A stretch of DNA of 29,576 bases from Schoenoplectus triqueter. Taxonomy: Eukaryota > Streptophyta > Magnoliopsida > Poales > Cyperaceae. The translations under genes were made by a program, and so were the position numbers. Of this stretch, positions 11,967-21,870 are shown piece after piece (position 1 is the stretch's first letter; each line of letters begins with the position of its first letter). The stretch lies in assembly GCA_964058805.1 (NCBI GenBank), contig CAXKVV010001353.1, forward strand, positions 1-29,576, read 5' to 3'. Below the pieces are notes generated by a model. The model was not told where the DNA came from, did no database searches, and worked only from the letters and a program-made list of their open reading frames with translations.

Positions 11967-12910
11967 GTGGTTACTCTCTCACTTTTAAAATGTATCTGAT
12001 CCATCTAGCTAAATCATTACTCTAGAGTGCTTACTGCCATATACAAAGTGAGAGAGATAATCCAAGAGATAGAAACACTCAATTAGTCAAATTTTTGTTT
12101 AAGCTCAATCTAGTTTATCTCTATTCCCCCAACTTGATCTTTCGTGATCTTTTTGTAATCTGTTTCTTGAGCTGTAGTGCTTATTTTTTTCTTGAGTGTG
12201 TTGTCACTCATCTTTTTTAGTATGTTGCCACTCTTATTACCGATAGGCTTGGCAGCTCATTTTTTTTATAAGGGACCAAGTTCTACAAGTGTAAAACTGA
12301 TTTTTTAGTATTTCGGCTCAACCTTAATTGTTGGAGGTTGGAAATCCCAGAGATATAGACATTTTTAAGCCGAACTCTGTTACATCTTGTGTTTTTGTTT
12401 GATCTTTTTTTTTCTCTTATTTCTTTGATTACTATATTGTTGTGAGAATAGAATCGAATTAAATTGTCTTCCGCTGCCATTACATTTGAACACTAAGCTC
12501 CAAATCAGTTTATACATTTCTATCTTAGGCTTTTTACAATGTTGCACTCTTTTAGTCTTTATATATCATCATCCTAGGGCTATCACCATTCTAGAGCTAT
12601 TAATTATATTATGATCATGCTTATATTTTTATTATATTATTATGATTACAACTGTGAATATTATTATTTATTATGATTATAATTATTATTATTTTATTAT
12701 ATTACCATTATTATTATTATTATTACTATTATCATCATCATCATTGTTAGTATTTTAACTATTCTGATTAACAACTATCAAACAATATTTTCACTCTTCC
12801 GGATAGTCACAAATACTACTCTTCTACTACTCTTCAAAAAAAAATACTATTTATCACTATTCCAAAATTACTATTATTCCAAAACTATTCCTTGATTTTG
12901 ATTTGCCAAA

Positions 12911-13604
12911 CCAATTAGTAAGTTGTTATCCGTTCATAGCTGCAAAAAAAAATTACATACTGACATTTATGAAGAACTTTTTTCTGCCTAGTAGATGTAG
13001 TCAAATCCGTACTATAATAGCATTTTTGCCTGTGGAAATTTATTACCATTTGTCCCCACCCAGACATCATTGAGATGATGATTCAACCGGCTCCATTCTA
13101 TTGTCTACATTTTGTCAATGAATCATTGTGGAAAGAAATTAAAACATAACTCTTATTGGGTAAGATATCAAGCTTTATTATTTTTGCCTCTAGTTACTAA
13201 AACAGTGGATTTTGAGGTCGAGATTGTAAATGTTGTCCAATATGTTTTACTTTTATGTACAAACTTTCATCTTTTTAAGTTTTCTTTTAATTAAGTACTA
13301 TATCAATTACTTCCATATATCCGTTAATGTAAACATTCAGTACATAATTTCTTTTATATTTTAAATATAAAAAATGCTGGAACGATTACTTAAGATATTG
13401 CTCTCGCTTCTTGGTATATTTAAGATTCAATATTGAAACTGGCATGATTTGAGAAATTTAACATCCATCTCTTCTATACATTATTCATAACAAAAAAGCA
13501 AAAAGGTAATATAACAAGTTAGTGAGAGATTGACAAGTACACTTTAGAAGAATCTACAAAAACTTTCAAATTCTCCACGTTAGTGATGTAAATAAACTTA
13601 CCTA
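12911..13604. other. intergenic DNA, nothing recognised
   Basis: This is AT-rich sequence with only short frames. I see no domain, RNA gene or bounded repeat. Confidence 0.4.
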
Positions 13605-14780
13605 GGAAAATCCTGACTCACGTAATCTATCATCGCGACCCGCTCCGTCCTGAGCCGTGGTCAAACCTATTAAACTCGTGTCCCGTTAGAACCGGCGAGT
13701 CTAGCACGGGCGCGAACAATTTTTTTTGAAAAAAACTTGTCCGGCACTCGACCCGTTTTTGTCCCGCCCAACCTGTTTAAACCCGTGTCCGACCTATTTT
13801 TTGAATCATGTCAGGAGCAATAGTCGGTCTGCATTATTGCGAGACTTGGAGGAATATGACGACTCACAAATGCAAACAAATATGAATGCGTTAGTTAGCT
13901 ATTGTTTAGGAAGTATGAAACCCGACGGTATTAACATCCTCGGTTATTAGAAGATGAATGAAACTACATATCCAACTCTTGCCATGATGGCCCGCGATAT
14001 ATTTGTCATGCCCGTATCAACCGTCATTTCTAAATCATGTTTTAGTTCAGCAAATATGATACTAACAGATAAACACAACAGATTGGTTATAAAAATATTC
14101 GCATGACTCGTATGCTTGAAAGATTGGTTTGATGCAGAACAACGTAATCAACATACCACTCGTAGAATAATTATCCGGTGAATTTATGATAAAAGCGGAT
14201 AGAGACTCAAATGGTATGCCAGAAAATGAACGATGGTATATGAACTCTAATTTTTAGATGGTATTTCTAAACCCTTATATTCTTTATTTTTTCCTATTTT
14301 TAATATTTTCTAACATTTACATTGATTATTTGATTTTTTCAATAAACTTTACTAATAAAAAAAAGTTAGAACTCCACCTATGTATTACATAGCCGGTCTC
14401 AAACTCGGAATAAAAGAGGAGGATAACTTTATTTATAATATTTAAAAAAAATCTCAATTTTTTTAAAGTTATATCATTTTATTCGAAGTCTTTAAGATTT
14501 TATTTAAATTTTTACTTAAGTTATATCATTTAAAATTTTATTTCAATTTATTTTAATTCATATCATTTAAGATTTTATTTAATTTTTAAATAATTATATT
14601 CCGATTTTTACAAATTTTTTGAATTTTTTTGATTACTTTTGAACTTTAAAAAAAATGACAAAAAAATAAAATATTTTTTTGATCAAGAATATAAGTAGTT
14701 ATATATTTTAAATATTTTAATAATTATTTTTAAATTTTTTGGAATTTTTAAGAATTTATTTGAATTTTATTGAATTTTTT
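13605..14780 (+). mobile_element. decayed hAT transposon, copy 1
   Basis: The block surrounds the transposase fossil at 13811-14181. Its 5' side is rich in CCCG/ACCCG words. Its 3' side holds a segment (about 14365-14440, with ACATAGCCGGTCTCAAACTC) that is matched in reverse orientation at about 20765-20850 beside the second hAT fossil. That shared noncoding match shows both are copies of one family. The outer boundaries are approximate and no terminal repeat or target duplication was found. Confidence 0.55.
13811..14181 (+). pseudogene. hAT transposase C-terminal fragment, two in-frame stops
   Basis: One reading frame carries the hAT C-terminal dimerisation region. It has NMNALVSYCLGSM, then KMNETTYPTLAMMARDIF, then MPVSTVISKSCFSSANMIL, and later LVCLKDWFDAEQRNQ. 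This matches the W-K/YP-LA-MARDI-VPVS-ES-FS and LVC-DW pattern of hAT transposases. The frame is broken by TAG at 13948, exactly where the family has Trp before Lys, and by TGA at 14104. Only the C-terminal part is recognisable, so the copy is inactive. Confidence 0.8.
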
Positions 14781-15398
14781 AATTTAAAAAAAATTGACCT
14801 GCCGAAACACATACTCCATGGCCCAATACAGTCAGGAGAGCACGCTTCGTGAGTTTGAACTTTGGGCTGGGATATATCTGTCAGGGACATTTCACACGGT
14901 TCGACACGTCCGTATCCGCCACATCGAAATCATAATAGCCAACAGTCTTCCTGTGTCAAGACTCAGGACTCGAGAGAAGATGTTCCGTCCCGTCTAGTCC
15001 CAATATTCATGGTTGTAACGTGCCCGAGAAGCAATGCACAATCAGAGCATTTAATATGTCAACTGTGCATTTGGATTTTATACTTTTACAGTGGGTTGAA
15101 TGATGCTCGCATCATATCTATGGCCTCACAGCATTTATGTCTAATAAGTGGGGACAATATTTTAAACTCTTTGACTCCATCCCAGACTCCAGTGCCCTTT
15201 ATTTTATTTTAATTTTGTTGGTTTATTTTATGAATGCCCAGATCAACCATTGGAAACTGAAAGGCCCATACATACTACAACTAAATTACTGTGTTTCCTG
15301 AATTTGAGCTGTGTTATCACACACATCTTCCAGAACAAGCTGGAATATTATTATTTTAGAAGTTCCACTATTCCACTCTATTTCATAATTTTGATATT
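14781..15398. other. unassigned sequence, less AT-rich
   Basis: The part at 14790-15240 has higher GC than its flanks and two overlapping frames of 67 and 116 codons. Neither resembles a known protein. It may be the outer part of the hAT copy or another degenerate repeat. Confidence 0.3.
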
Positions 15399-15643
15399 AT
15401 GTTTGGTAACAATGTTCAAGAAGAAGGAAGAAAATAATAATAAACTAATAAAAAGCTAAGTTGTTGCAATTTATAAATTGGGTCATTCTTCTCGAAGTAG
15501 CCATCTTCCACCAAAATATTGGATGAAGATCTTCCAGAATATTTCTCCGTTCTTTCATTCTATTATGATGTTGTTTGTCAACTTTTTTTCAGAAATTTCG
15601 CTTCTTCCAGCTTCTTCCGGAAAATAGGCGTGATACCAAACAT
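15399..15643. mobile_element. MITE-like element with ATGTTTGGTA ends
   Basis: The element starts ATGTTTGGTA and ends with the exact complement TACCAAACAT. Subterminal runs of GAAGAAGG on one side and CTTCTTCC on the other also face each other. It is 245 bp long with no coding capacity. No convincing target duplication is seen, so the superfamily is open. Confidence 0.5.
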
Positions 15644-15810
15644 GACCTTGAGGCTTCATTGACCTATGAGAATACCATCACTCCATTTTAAGCGCATATT
15701 TATTTATTTGCTCCTAGAGATTCGAATCGTATAATTTAGGTGTGAATCCAACTCCCATCCGATTTCAAATTAGGGATGAAACATGGAGATTATACAGAGT
15801 TCTTCGTAAA

Positions 15811-16160
15811 CTTAATTCAAACGGTATATCAAATTATTTTCAAATTTTAATTTATCCTCCTCATATAAATCTTATGGGATGCAAAAAATTAAAGTGTTTT
15901 AAGTTTTTTAAGTCATCATTTTTAATTTTTAAAAATCAACTCTAAAAATAATAATAAAATATTCAACATTTGAACATCATTTTTAAAAATTAAAAATAGT
16001 GACTTTAAAATCTCAAAACACTTCAAATTTTTGCATCCCACAAAATTTTCATATAAAAAATTTAATGAGAATAATAAATTAAAATTTAAAGATAATTTGA
16101 TGTACTTTTTGAGTTTAACTCACAGAATGCCTCTGTGAGCTTAAGCTCACAGTATCTTTA
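15811..16160. mobile_element. foldback MITE family A, copy 1 (left end truncated)
   Basis: The two arms are reverse complements over about 150 bp. The left arm has TATGGGATGCAAAAA and the right arm TTTTTGCATCCCACA. The right end carries the family's terminal mini-hairpin, GTGAGCTTAAGCTCAC, in slightly mutated form. The left end lacks it. The right end runs into CT and TA microsatellite tracts. Confidence 0.75.

Positions 16161-16205
<45 letters not shown>
16161..16205. repeat. (CT)n-(AT)n compound microsatellite
   Basis: A run of 11 CT units is followed directly by about 11 AT units. It lies exactly between two foldback MITEs (family A copy 1 and family B). Confidence 0.95.
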
Positions 16206-16610
16206 GGCTATTGCGCTTTGTAAAGCACAAAAGTGTTATATCTTTTGCACTCTATTATTAATTTTAAGTCAGAAATAATCAAACAAAATCGCTCAATCTA
16301 ATCTCCATATCAAAATCTATTACTAAACCAAATTTTATATTTTTTTGGAATTTATTTGCTATTTTTTTGGATAGAGGGAAAGTCGTCATTTTTGAATGAA
16401 CTAGAATTCTCAGATCAAGTCATTTTCTCCTCACCAGAAAAAATATCAAAAAAATTCAAAAAAAAATATAAAATTTGGTTTACTAATAGATTTTGATATG
16501 AAGATTAGATTGAACGGTTCAGATCGATTATTTCTGACTTGAAACTAAAAATAGAGTGCAAAATACACAACACCTGTATGCTTTGCAAAGCACCATAGTC
16601 GGACTATATA
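16206..16610. mobile_element. foldback MITE family B
   Basis: The arms are inverted repeats of about 150 bp. Both contain CTTTTGCACTCTA- or TTTTGCACTCTAT-type sequence, AAGTCAGAAATAATC, and AAACCAAATTTTATATTTTT in opposite orientation. The ends carry a terminal mini-palindrome, CGCTTTGTAAAGCAC on the left and TGCTTTGCAAAGCA on the right. There is no coding capacity. TA-rich flanks fit TA-targeted insertion, but the duplication cannot be separated from the microsatellite. Confidence 0.75.
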
Positions 16611-16612
16611 TG

Positions 16613-16965
16613 TAGTAAATATACTGTGAGCTTAACTAAAAAATTACATCAAATCATCTCGAAATTTTAATTTATCATTCTCATTAAATTTTTTATATAA
16701 AAATCTTGTGGGATACAAAAATTTGGAGTGTTTTGAGCTTTTTAAGTCATTTTTTATTTTTAAAAATAATGTTCAAATATTAAATATTTTATTATTATTT
16801 TTAGAGCTGATTTTCAAAAATTAAAAACCATGACTTAAAAAACTCAAAACACTCAAATTTTTTGCATCCCACAAAATTTTCTTATAAATTTTTTGATATG
16901 ATTTAATGTACTTTTTGAATTAACCTTGTGGAAGGCCTCCGTGAGTTTAGGCTCATGGTATCTTT
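16613..16965. mobile_element. foldback MITE family A, copy 2
   Basis: The arms match copies 1 and 3 of family A (GGGATACAAAAATTTGGAG on the left, TTTGCATCCCACA on the right). The left end has lost the internal part of the terminal hairpin and shows only ACTGTGAGCTTAACT. The right end keeps a diverged form and runs into CT and TA tracts. Confidence 0.75.
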
Positions 16966-16966
16966 A

Positions 16967-16999
<33 letters not shown>

Positions 17000-17010
17000 G
17001 AGAGAGAGAG
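16966..17010. repeat. (CT)n-(AT)n-(AG)n compound microsatellite
   Basis: A CT run, a TA run and an AG run follow one another and together form a perfect dyad. They separate family A copy 2 from family C. Confidence 0.9.
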
Positions 17011-17011
17011 T

Positions 17012-17380
17012 TAGGCTACGGTGCTACGCGTAGCATGGATGGTCTGTGTGCTACGGGCTATTTCTCCGTTTTTAAAGTTTAAATAATTGATCTGACCAGT
17101 AAAAATATTTTTCACATAAAAATTTAGTTGAGGATCAAATTTTATGTTTTTTAGATTTTTTATTATTTTTTAAGATGACTAGAAAATTACTCCTTTTGAA
17201 TGACTCATAATAATTAAATAAAGTAATTTTTTAGCTATCTTAAAAATAATAATAAAAATAAAAAAAATATAGAATTTTATCTCCAACTAGATTTTCATAT
17301 GAAAAATATTATGACTAGTCAGATCGGTCATTTAAATTTTAAAGACGAAAAAATGGTCTGTAGCACACAAACTCTCTCTT
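17012..17380. mobile_element. foldback MITE family C
   Basis: The arms are inverted repeats of about 140 bp, with GGTCTGTGTGCTAC on the left and GGTCTGTAGCACACA on the right. Both also share the ATTTTTCA(C/T)AT and TTTAGTTG/CAACTAGA blocks. The left end carries the perfect 14-bp palindrome TGCTACGCGTAGCA (17022-17035). The right end lacks it. It is flanked by GA/CT and TA tracts. Confidence 0.7.
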
Positions 17381-17390
17381 TATATATAAA

Positions 17391-17950
17391 TATATAGAGA
17401 GATAGAGAGAGAGCGTTGGACTATGATCATGGGCGGACGCAGGATTTTAGTCAGGGGGGCAAATATCGGATTGTAATAGCTTATCGGATTTAAATCCATT
17501 AACTAAACGGGTACTAAATAAAAATAATAATAATTTAATATATATTCTTACCTAATAAAAAATTTATTAGAATAATAATATTTTATATATTAAAAATAAC
17601 AATAAAATAAAGCTCAAAGTAATAGATAATGAAGTTGATGAAGAAAATTTTCGTCTATAAAATTTTATATTTTGATAGCTTTGCATAATTATTTAATTAT
17701 ATATGATATTAAATATTTTTTCTCAATAAAATTAATCAGACAATCCAGGGGAGGCCAAAAAAATTTCCAGGGGGGGCAAACTACCGAAAAACACTGTTTT
17801 TCAAAATCCAGGGGGGGCGTTGCCCCCCCCTGGGGAACTGTGGATCCGCCCCTGACTATGATGCTATGCATAGCACATATAATTTGTATGTAATGGATTA
17901 GTTATTCATTTTAAAAGTCTGAATGTTCGATTCGAACCACTCAAAATATT
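17391..17950. mobile_element. end of a fourth related MITE (family E), split by a hAT element
   Basis: With the 17428-17854 insertion and one copy of its 8-bp duplication removed, the sequence reads GA-rich tract, GGACTATGAT, then GCTATGCATAGCAC. This is the same terminal design as families B and C, with the perfect palindrome TGCTATGCATAGCA at 17862-17875. I could not find the opposite end, so the copy is either truncated or too diverged downstream. Confidence 0.5.
17428..17854. mobile_element. non-autonomous hAT element with 8-bp target duplication
   Basis: The element is 427 bp and is flanked on both sides by the identical octamer ACTATGAT (17420-17427 and 17855-17862). Its ends are CATGGGCGGACGCA and, reversed, CAGGGGCGGATCCA, a 14-bp imperfect terminal inverted repeat of the CAGGGGCGGA type seen in plant hAT elements. 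The interior is AT-rich with G-runs near both ends (GGGGGGC, GGGGGGGC) and a matching CCCCCCCC. There is no coding capacity. An 8-bp duplication plus this terminus is diagnostic of hAT. Confidence 0.9.
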
Positions 17951-19115
17951 ATTTCATGTGTACTGACAAACTCTCAAATATATCATTAAATTTATATATT
18001 TATCCATCACTAAAATATTTAATTATTAAAATATTTGATATAGACCTAATAATTATTTATGATAGATTACACATATTTAACTATTATATTTATTTATAAA
18101 TTAAATTTATTTAAATTAATTTGGATAGATATTTATTTAATTATTTTTCTTAATCTAACCTGATGTAAACCATTCGGTCTGATTTTGGACCAGATCTAGA
18201 AAATTAAATAATATCTAACGAATTAGATTTAAACAAAAATTTAATTTTATGAATAAATATAGAAATATTTAAAATGCTAGATAGTATATAAGATGTTCTA
18301 AATAATTATTGGGTATATGAATAGTTAAATAACCCTTATTATTTAGAATATGAAATAGAAGAAGAATATATACAGATTGCATATTTATCCATATATTTTT
18401 TAATATTTAATATATTCTTAAGTTCTTTCATATTTATCCAAGATTATTTAGTAAATATGAAATAGAAAAAGAATTTAAGATAGATACGTTATTAACCCTT
18501 ATTATTATTTTTAGTACATACATTAATAATCAAATAACAGTACCGTGTCCATGTGGATTGCATGATGAATTCGCATCCAACAGTAGCATCATGACTCCTG
18601 ACAAACCGAGAATTGACCGTTGTAAAAAAAAACAATGAATAAAAAAGCAGCTACAAAAAATGCTCTGAAAAGTCAGATATAAGACTGTCAATGGATAGGT
18701 AGGATATGATGGATAGGTAGGATATGGAGGGAGATATTTTAATATTTATATTTATTGAAAAAATTATTTATATTTTATTTATATCAATTAAAATATTATT
18801 TATTTATTTTTTTATTTTTATTCATTAAAAATTTTAGATAACGAACAGATAATGATAGATAACGGGTAAAAATAAAAATAATTTAATGAAAAAATTATAT
18901 GATTTAAACAAATAAATAGTATTAAATAAATATATTAATAAAGTATAATAATAATTAATATTTTAGATATAAAGAAAATCATATAATTTTTTCATGTCAA
19001 TTGTCATTAAAAAATATATACTAATTACTATATATATATATTTATATAATTTAACTATATATATTTATTAAAAATATAAAATATTTGTACTTATATATAT
19101 TTAACTAGAGTGGAG
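17951..19115. other. AT-rich intergenic DNA with minor repeats
   Basis: No gene is supported. An 18-bp direct duplication (GGATAGGTAGGATATGAT) occurs at about 18694-18729. GGATA/TATCC words recur on both sides of the MITE at 19116-19511 (also at 19558-19690), suggesting that MITE landed in an older, unnamed AT-rich element. Confidence 0.4.
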
Positions 19116-19508
19116 ATAGCGTGAGCTTAAGCTCACGGAGGCCTTCCGTGAGCTTAACTCAAAAAATATATTAAATCATCTCAAAATTTTAATTTATCAT
19201 TCTCATTAAATTCTTTATATGAAAATCTCATGGGATGCAAAAATTTGGAGCGTTTTGAGATTTTTAAGTCATCGTTATAAATTTTTGAAAATCAGCTCTA
19301 AAAATAATAATAATATATTCAATACTTGAACATCATTTTAAAAAATTAAAAATGATGACTTAAAAAGCTCAAAATGCTCCAAAGTTTTGCATCCCATGAG
19401 ATTTTCATATAAAGAATTTAATGAGAATGATAAATTAAAATTTTGAGATGATTTAATATGTTTTTTGAGTTAAGCTCACGGAAGGCCTCCGTGAGCTTAA
19501 GCTCACGC

Positions 19509-19511
<3 letters not shown>
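19116..19511. mobile_element. foldback MITE family A, copy 3 (best preserved)
   Basis: This 396-bp copy is almost a perfect palindrome with arms of roughly 180 bp. Both ends keep the full terminal hairpin, GTGAGCTTAAGCTCAC at 19121-19136 and again at 19491-19506. Next to each is a second dyad, GGAGGCCTTCC on the left and GGAAGGCCTCC on the right. It has no coding capacity. A TA-rich tract follows on the right. It is the reference copy for reading copies 1 and 2. Confidence 0.85.
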
Positions 19512-19543
<32 letters not shown>

Positions 19544-19740
19544 TTATATAATTTAACCAATGGATAATGGGCAACAAAACCTCTTATCCATACCTATATC
19601 TGATAAATTAATGAAATTTTTTTTTATTCATACCTATACTTGATTACTTAATAAAAATAAAATTTTATCATATCCGTCTTATCAAGTACGATACGAATCA
19701 TATAAATAACTAAAAAAAATATCATTTACAACCCAAGCTA

Positions 19741-20300
19741 AGATATGTTATATGTAGCGTAGTACTGTTGGAGGATTTTAAGAACGGTAATAAATCGGAG
19801 CACAGAAAAGTTTTCTTTTCAGGAGGTGAAATTGGATAGGTCAAGCCTCAAGAGCTGTTTGAAAGTTGAAACAGCAGGGGACCAGCCTTGCATTTATTGC
19901 CTTCCTCCAGGGAAGAGAATCATTAGCCGCATCAGCTGCTGCACCGACCTGCTCGTTTCTTATCAAACTCTTCCTCCTCCAGTGTACCCAGATTGGACTC
20001 TCCAGTTTATCTACTGGTTCTTTCTCAGTTATCACACACAACCCCTACCCGTGTCAGAGTCAATTTGGAGCATTTTTTTTTAATCAGTAATTATATGATT
20101 TTCAGTAAATGCAAAATTTGCAAATGCGACTAATTCTGGAGAAGCACATTTCTGTTAATAAGGTCGGTGGAACCATTACAATTATTACCTGGTAAAGGTA
20201 TGGTTTCACAAATTAATTAGTCTAATGAATTAAGAAATAGCCCTACGGCACAAAATCATTACTTGCTGGACCTATATGAGATTGCAAAAATGCAATACCT
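19741..20300. other. unassigned, less AT-rich patch
   Basis: Positions 19800-20080 have near-balanced composition and overlapping short frames on both strands (66-85 codons). I recognise none of the translations. It could be an old insertion (organellar or genic) or part of the hAT copy 2 flank. No splice or promoter structure is evident. Confidence 0.3.
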
Positions 20301-20309
20301 ATAGTGTTT

Positions 20310-21440
20310 TACAAATGGTCCGGTCCGGTTCAAACTCAGGCAATCCACGGGTCGGGACGATCCTAGACGGTTCAAACTCGGAAAAATTGAATCTGTTTCA
20401 CAGTTGGCCCCCCGGTGGCTGGACCCCCACGGGACAGGATGGGCATGGGACGGTTCGGATTTTTTTTTACAAATCGGAAAAAATAATAATTTATCATAAT
20501 TTTTTAATAATAATTTTTAACTAATTCGAATTTTTATTTTCAATTGTTTAAAAATCTAATAATACTAAAAAAATAAAAAAATCCAAAAAAAATTCAGAAA
20601 ACTGTAAAAAATAATAAAAGTTGAAAAATAAATTTATCATTTTTAAATAATAATTTTCATCGAATTAATTATATATTTTTTAATAGTTTAAAAATCAAAT
20701 AATACTAAAAATATATCAAAATATCAAAATTTATAAAAAAATTGTAAAATAAAATTTATATAATATTTTGAATTACTCTTCTCCTTTAAACCAGGCTTAG
20801 AACTGGCTATGTAAAAAGAATATAGACGGAGTTATAACTTTTTTTTGTTAGTAATGTTTTTTAAAAAAAGAAATTAAAAAAATATATTTAAAAATAGATA
20901 AAAATTGAAATGATAAGAAATATCAAACTCCTAGAAGTCGTTGTGCATATACCATAAGTCGTTGTCTTAAAATATCGCATGCGTCGTCGAAATCATCTTC
21001 TAGAGGGATATCGGGGATATCAGTATCGCTTTCTTGAGTTTCTATGATGGATGTTGCTACCTCAAATGTGGTATCATGTTACATGCGATTTTCAGCATCA
21101 ATCCAATCTTTATTGCACACAAGTTGCTCAAAAAGTTTTGAACCCAATTTGGTACGCATGCACTGCAAATACATGATTCGGAAGGGACAATTGACACATG
21201 CACTGTAAATACATCACGTGCCATCATTGCCAATGTTGGATAGGCAGTCACATTCCTCTTTCAGTACTCTAGGATATCAATTTGATCATCTTCCATGCTT
21301 CCCAAACAATAACTCAGTAATTTATTATTGTTCATTTGTTGATCTTCAAAACATTTATCGTCTCGCAACTCATTTAGCAATCCAAATGAACTATTACTTC
21401 TATACGATTAAAAATGAACTCAATACATTCATTCTATGAA
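20310..21440 (-). mobile_element. decayed hAT transposon, copy 2
   Basis: The copy lies on the minus strand. Its 3' noncoding part at about 20765-20850 matches that of copy 1 near 14365-14440. Its outer end at about 20310-20460 is GC-rich with repeated GGTTCAAACTC, GGTCCGG and GGGACGG words, the usual look of hAT subterminal regions. The exact ends were not found. Confidence 0.55.
20935..21420 (-). pseudogene. hAT transposase C-terminal fragment, stop and frameshift
   Basis: Read on the minus strand, the sequence gives LLSYCLGSM, then DDQIDILEY, a stop, and AYPTLAMMARDVFTV followed by SIVPSESC. After a frameshift near 21150-21170 it gives KLGSKLFEQLVCNKDWIDAE. This is the hAT dimerisation domain and is collinear with copy 1. 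The stop (TGA, 21263-21261) again falls on the conserved Trp codon. A short duplication (CATGCACTG-AAATACAT at about 21157 and 21196) may explain the shifted frame. Confidence 0.75.
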
Positions 21441-21449
21441 TGACTGGAC

Positions 21450-21870
21450 TTTGAAGGGATAATTAATAATGAATTTGATATTGTGTGACAATCTAAATTC
21501 CCTTTTAAGGTAAAATTTTTTATGTAGTTAGTGAGAAGAAAAAGAATTTTAAGTTGTGTCTTCTGTGGTGAATATGAGGATATTCATCATCTTTTTCTTA
21601 CTTGTTCTACTGTTCAGGCTATTTGGAATTGAATTGCTAAATTTAATGTTTTTACTTTTAATGGTATATCGTTAGAGGATATGTGGTATATTGATTGTTG
21701 TATTCCTTTAAAGGATAGAAATTTAATTGAATTGATTAGAAGCGTTGTCTGCTAGGTTATATGGTTAGAGCGTAATGCTATTATTTTTAACCATGCTGCT
21801 CCTTCTTCTTTTCAATCCTTAGGATTAAAAATTATAAATCTTACATTTTTTGGTGTAAAGCAAGAAATGC
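21450..21870 (+). pseudogene. LINE reverse-transcriptase C-terminal (zf-RVT) fossil
   Basis: One frame gives QSKFPFKVKFFM, then CVFCGEYEDIHHLFLTCSTV, QAIWN, and VIWLERNAIIFNHA. This is the zinc-finger region (C-x2-C...H-H...C) that follows the reverse transcriptase in plant L1-type LINEs. At least four stops interrupt it (TGA 21486, TAG 21525, TGA 21630, TAG 21753), and a frameshift follows near 21840. The upstream LINE coding region is not in place. Upstream lies the hAT fossil on the opposite strand. Confidence 0.8.

Larger units (their letters stand above)
11279..12600 (+). mobile_element. putative solo LTR inserted in the foldback element
   Basis: The block interrupts the ATA-rich right arm and is different in composition. 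It starts TGTTACAC. It contains a tandem-repeat upstream zone, a TATATAAA box at 11959, and a U/C-rich leader-like segment with GATCTTT and TTTCTTGAG words, as expected for U3-R-U5 of a plant LTR retrotransposon. A possible end is the CA at 12484, but the flanking AT-rich arm resumes only near 12600, so the 3' boundary is uncertain. No primer-binding site or coding region follows, hence solo LTR. Confidence 0.45.
9804..12910. mobile_element. very long foldback element, interrupted by an LTR-like insertion
   Basis: The two ends are long inverted repeats. The left end reads TTTGGCAAATCAAGGAATA and the right end is its near reverse complement, with a spaced match continuing for about 180 bp (both arms share GTTGTTAATCAGAATAGTT). 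Each arm then passes through an ATA/ATG-rich tract and meets at a second inverted repeat centred near 10750. Without the insertion at about 11279-12600, the element is roughly 1.8 kb and almost entirely palindromic. It has no coding capacity. The GGAATA-type ends recall Harbinger-like MITEs, but no target duplication is clear. Confidence 0.65.

Noticed and set aside
17672..17893. Frames on both strands across the G/C runs
   Set aside because: They lie in the non-autonomous hAT element and cross its end. Not coding.
19826..20090. Possible organellar DNA insertion or exon
   Set aside because: Composition and open frames suggested it, but I could not match the translations to any organellar or nuclear protein with confidence.
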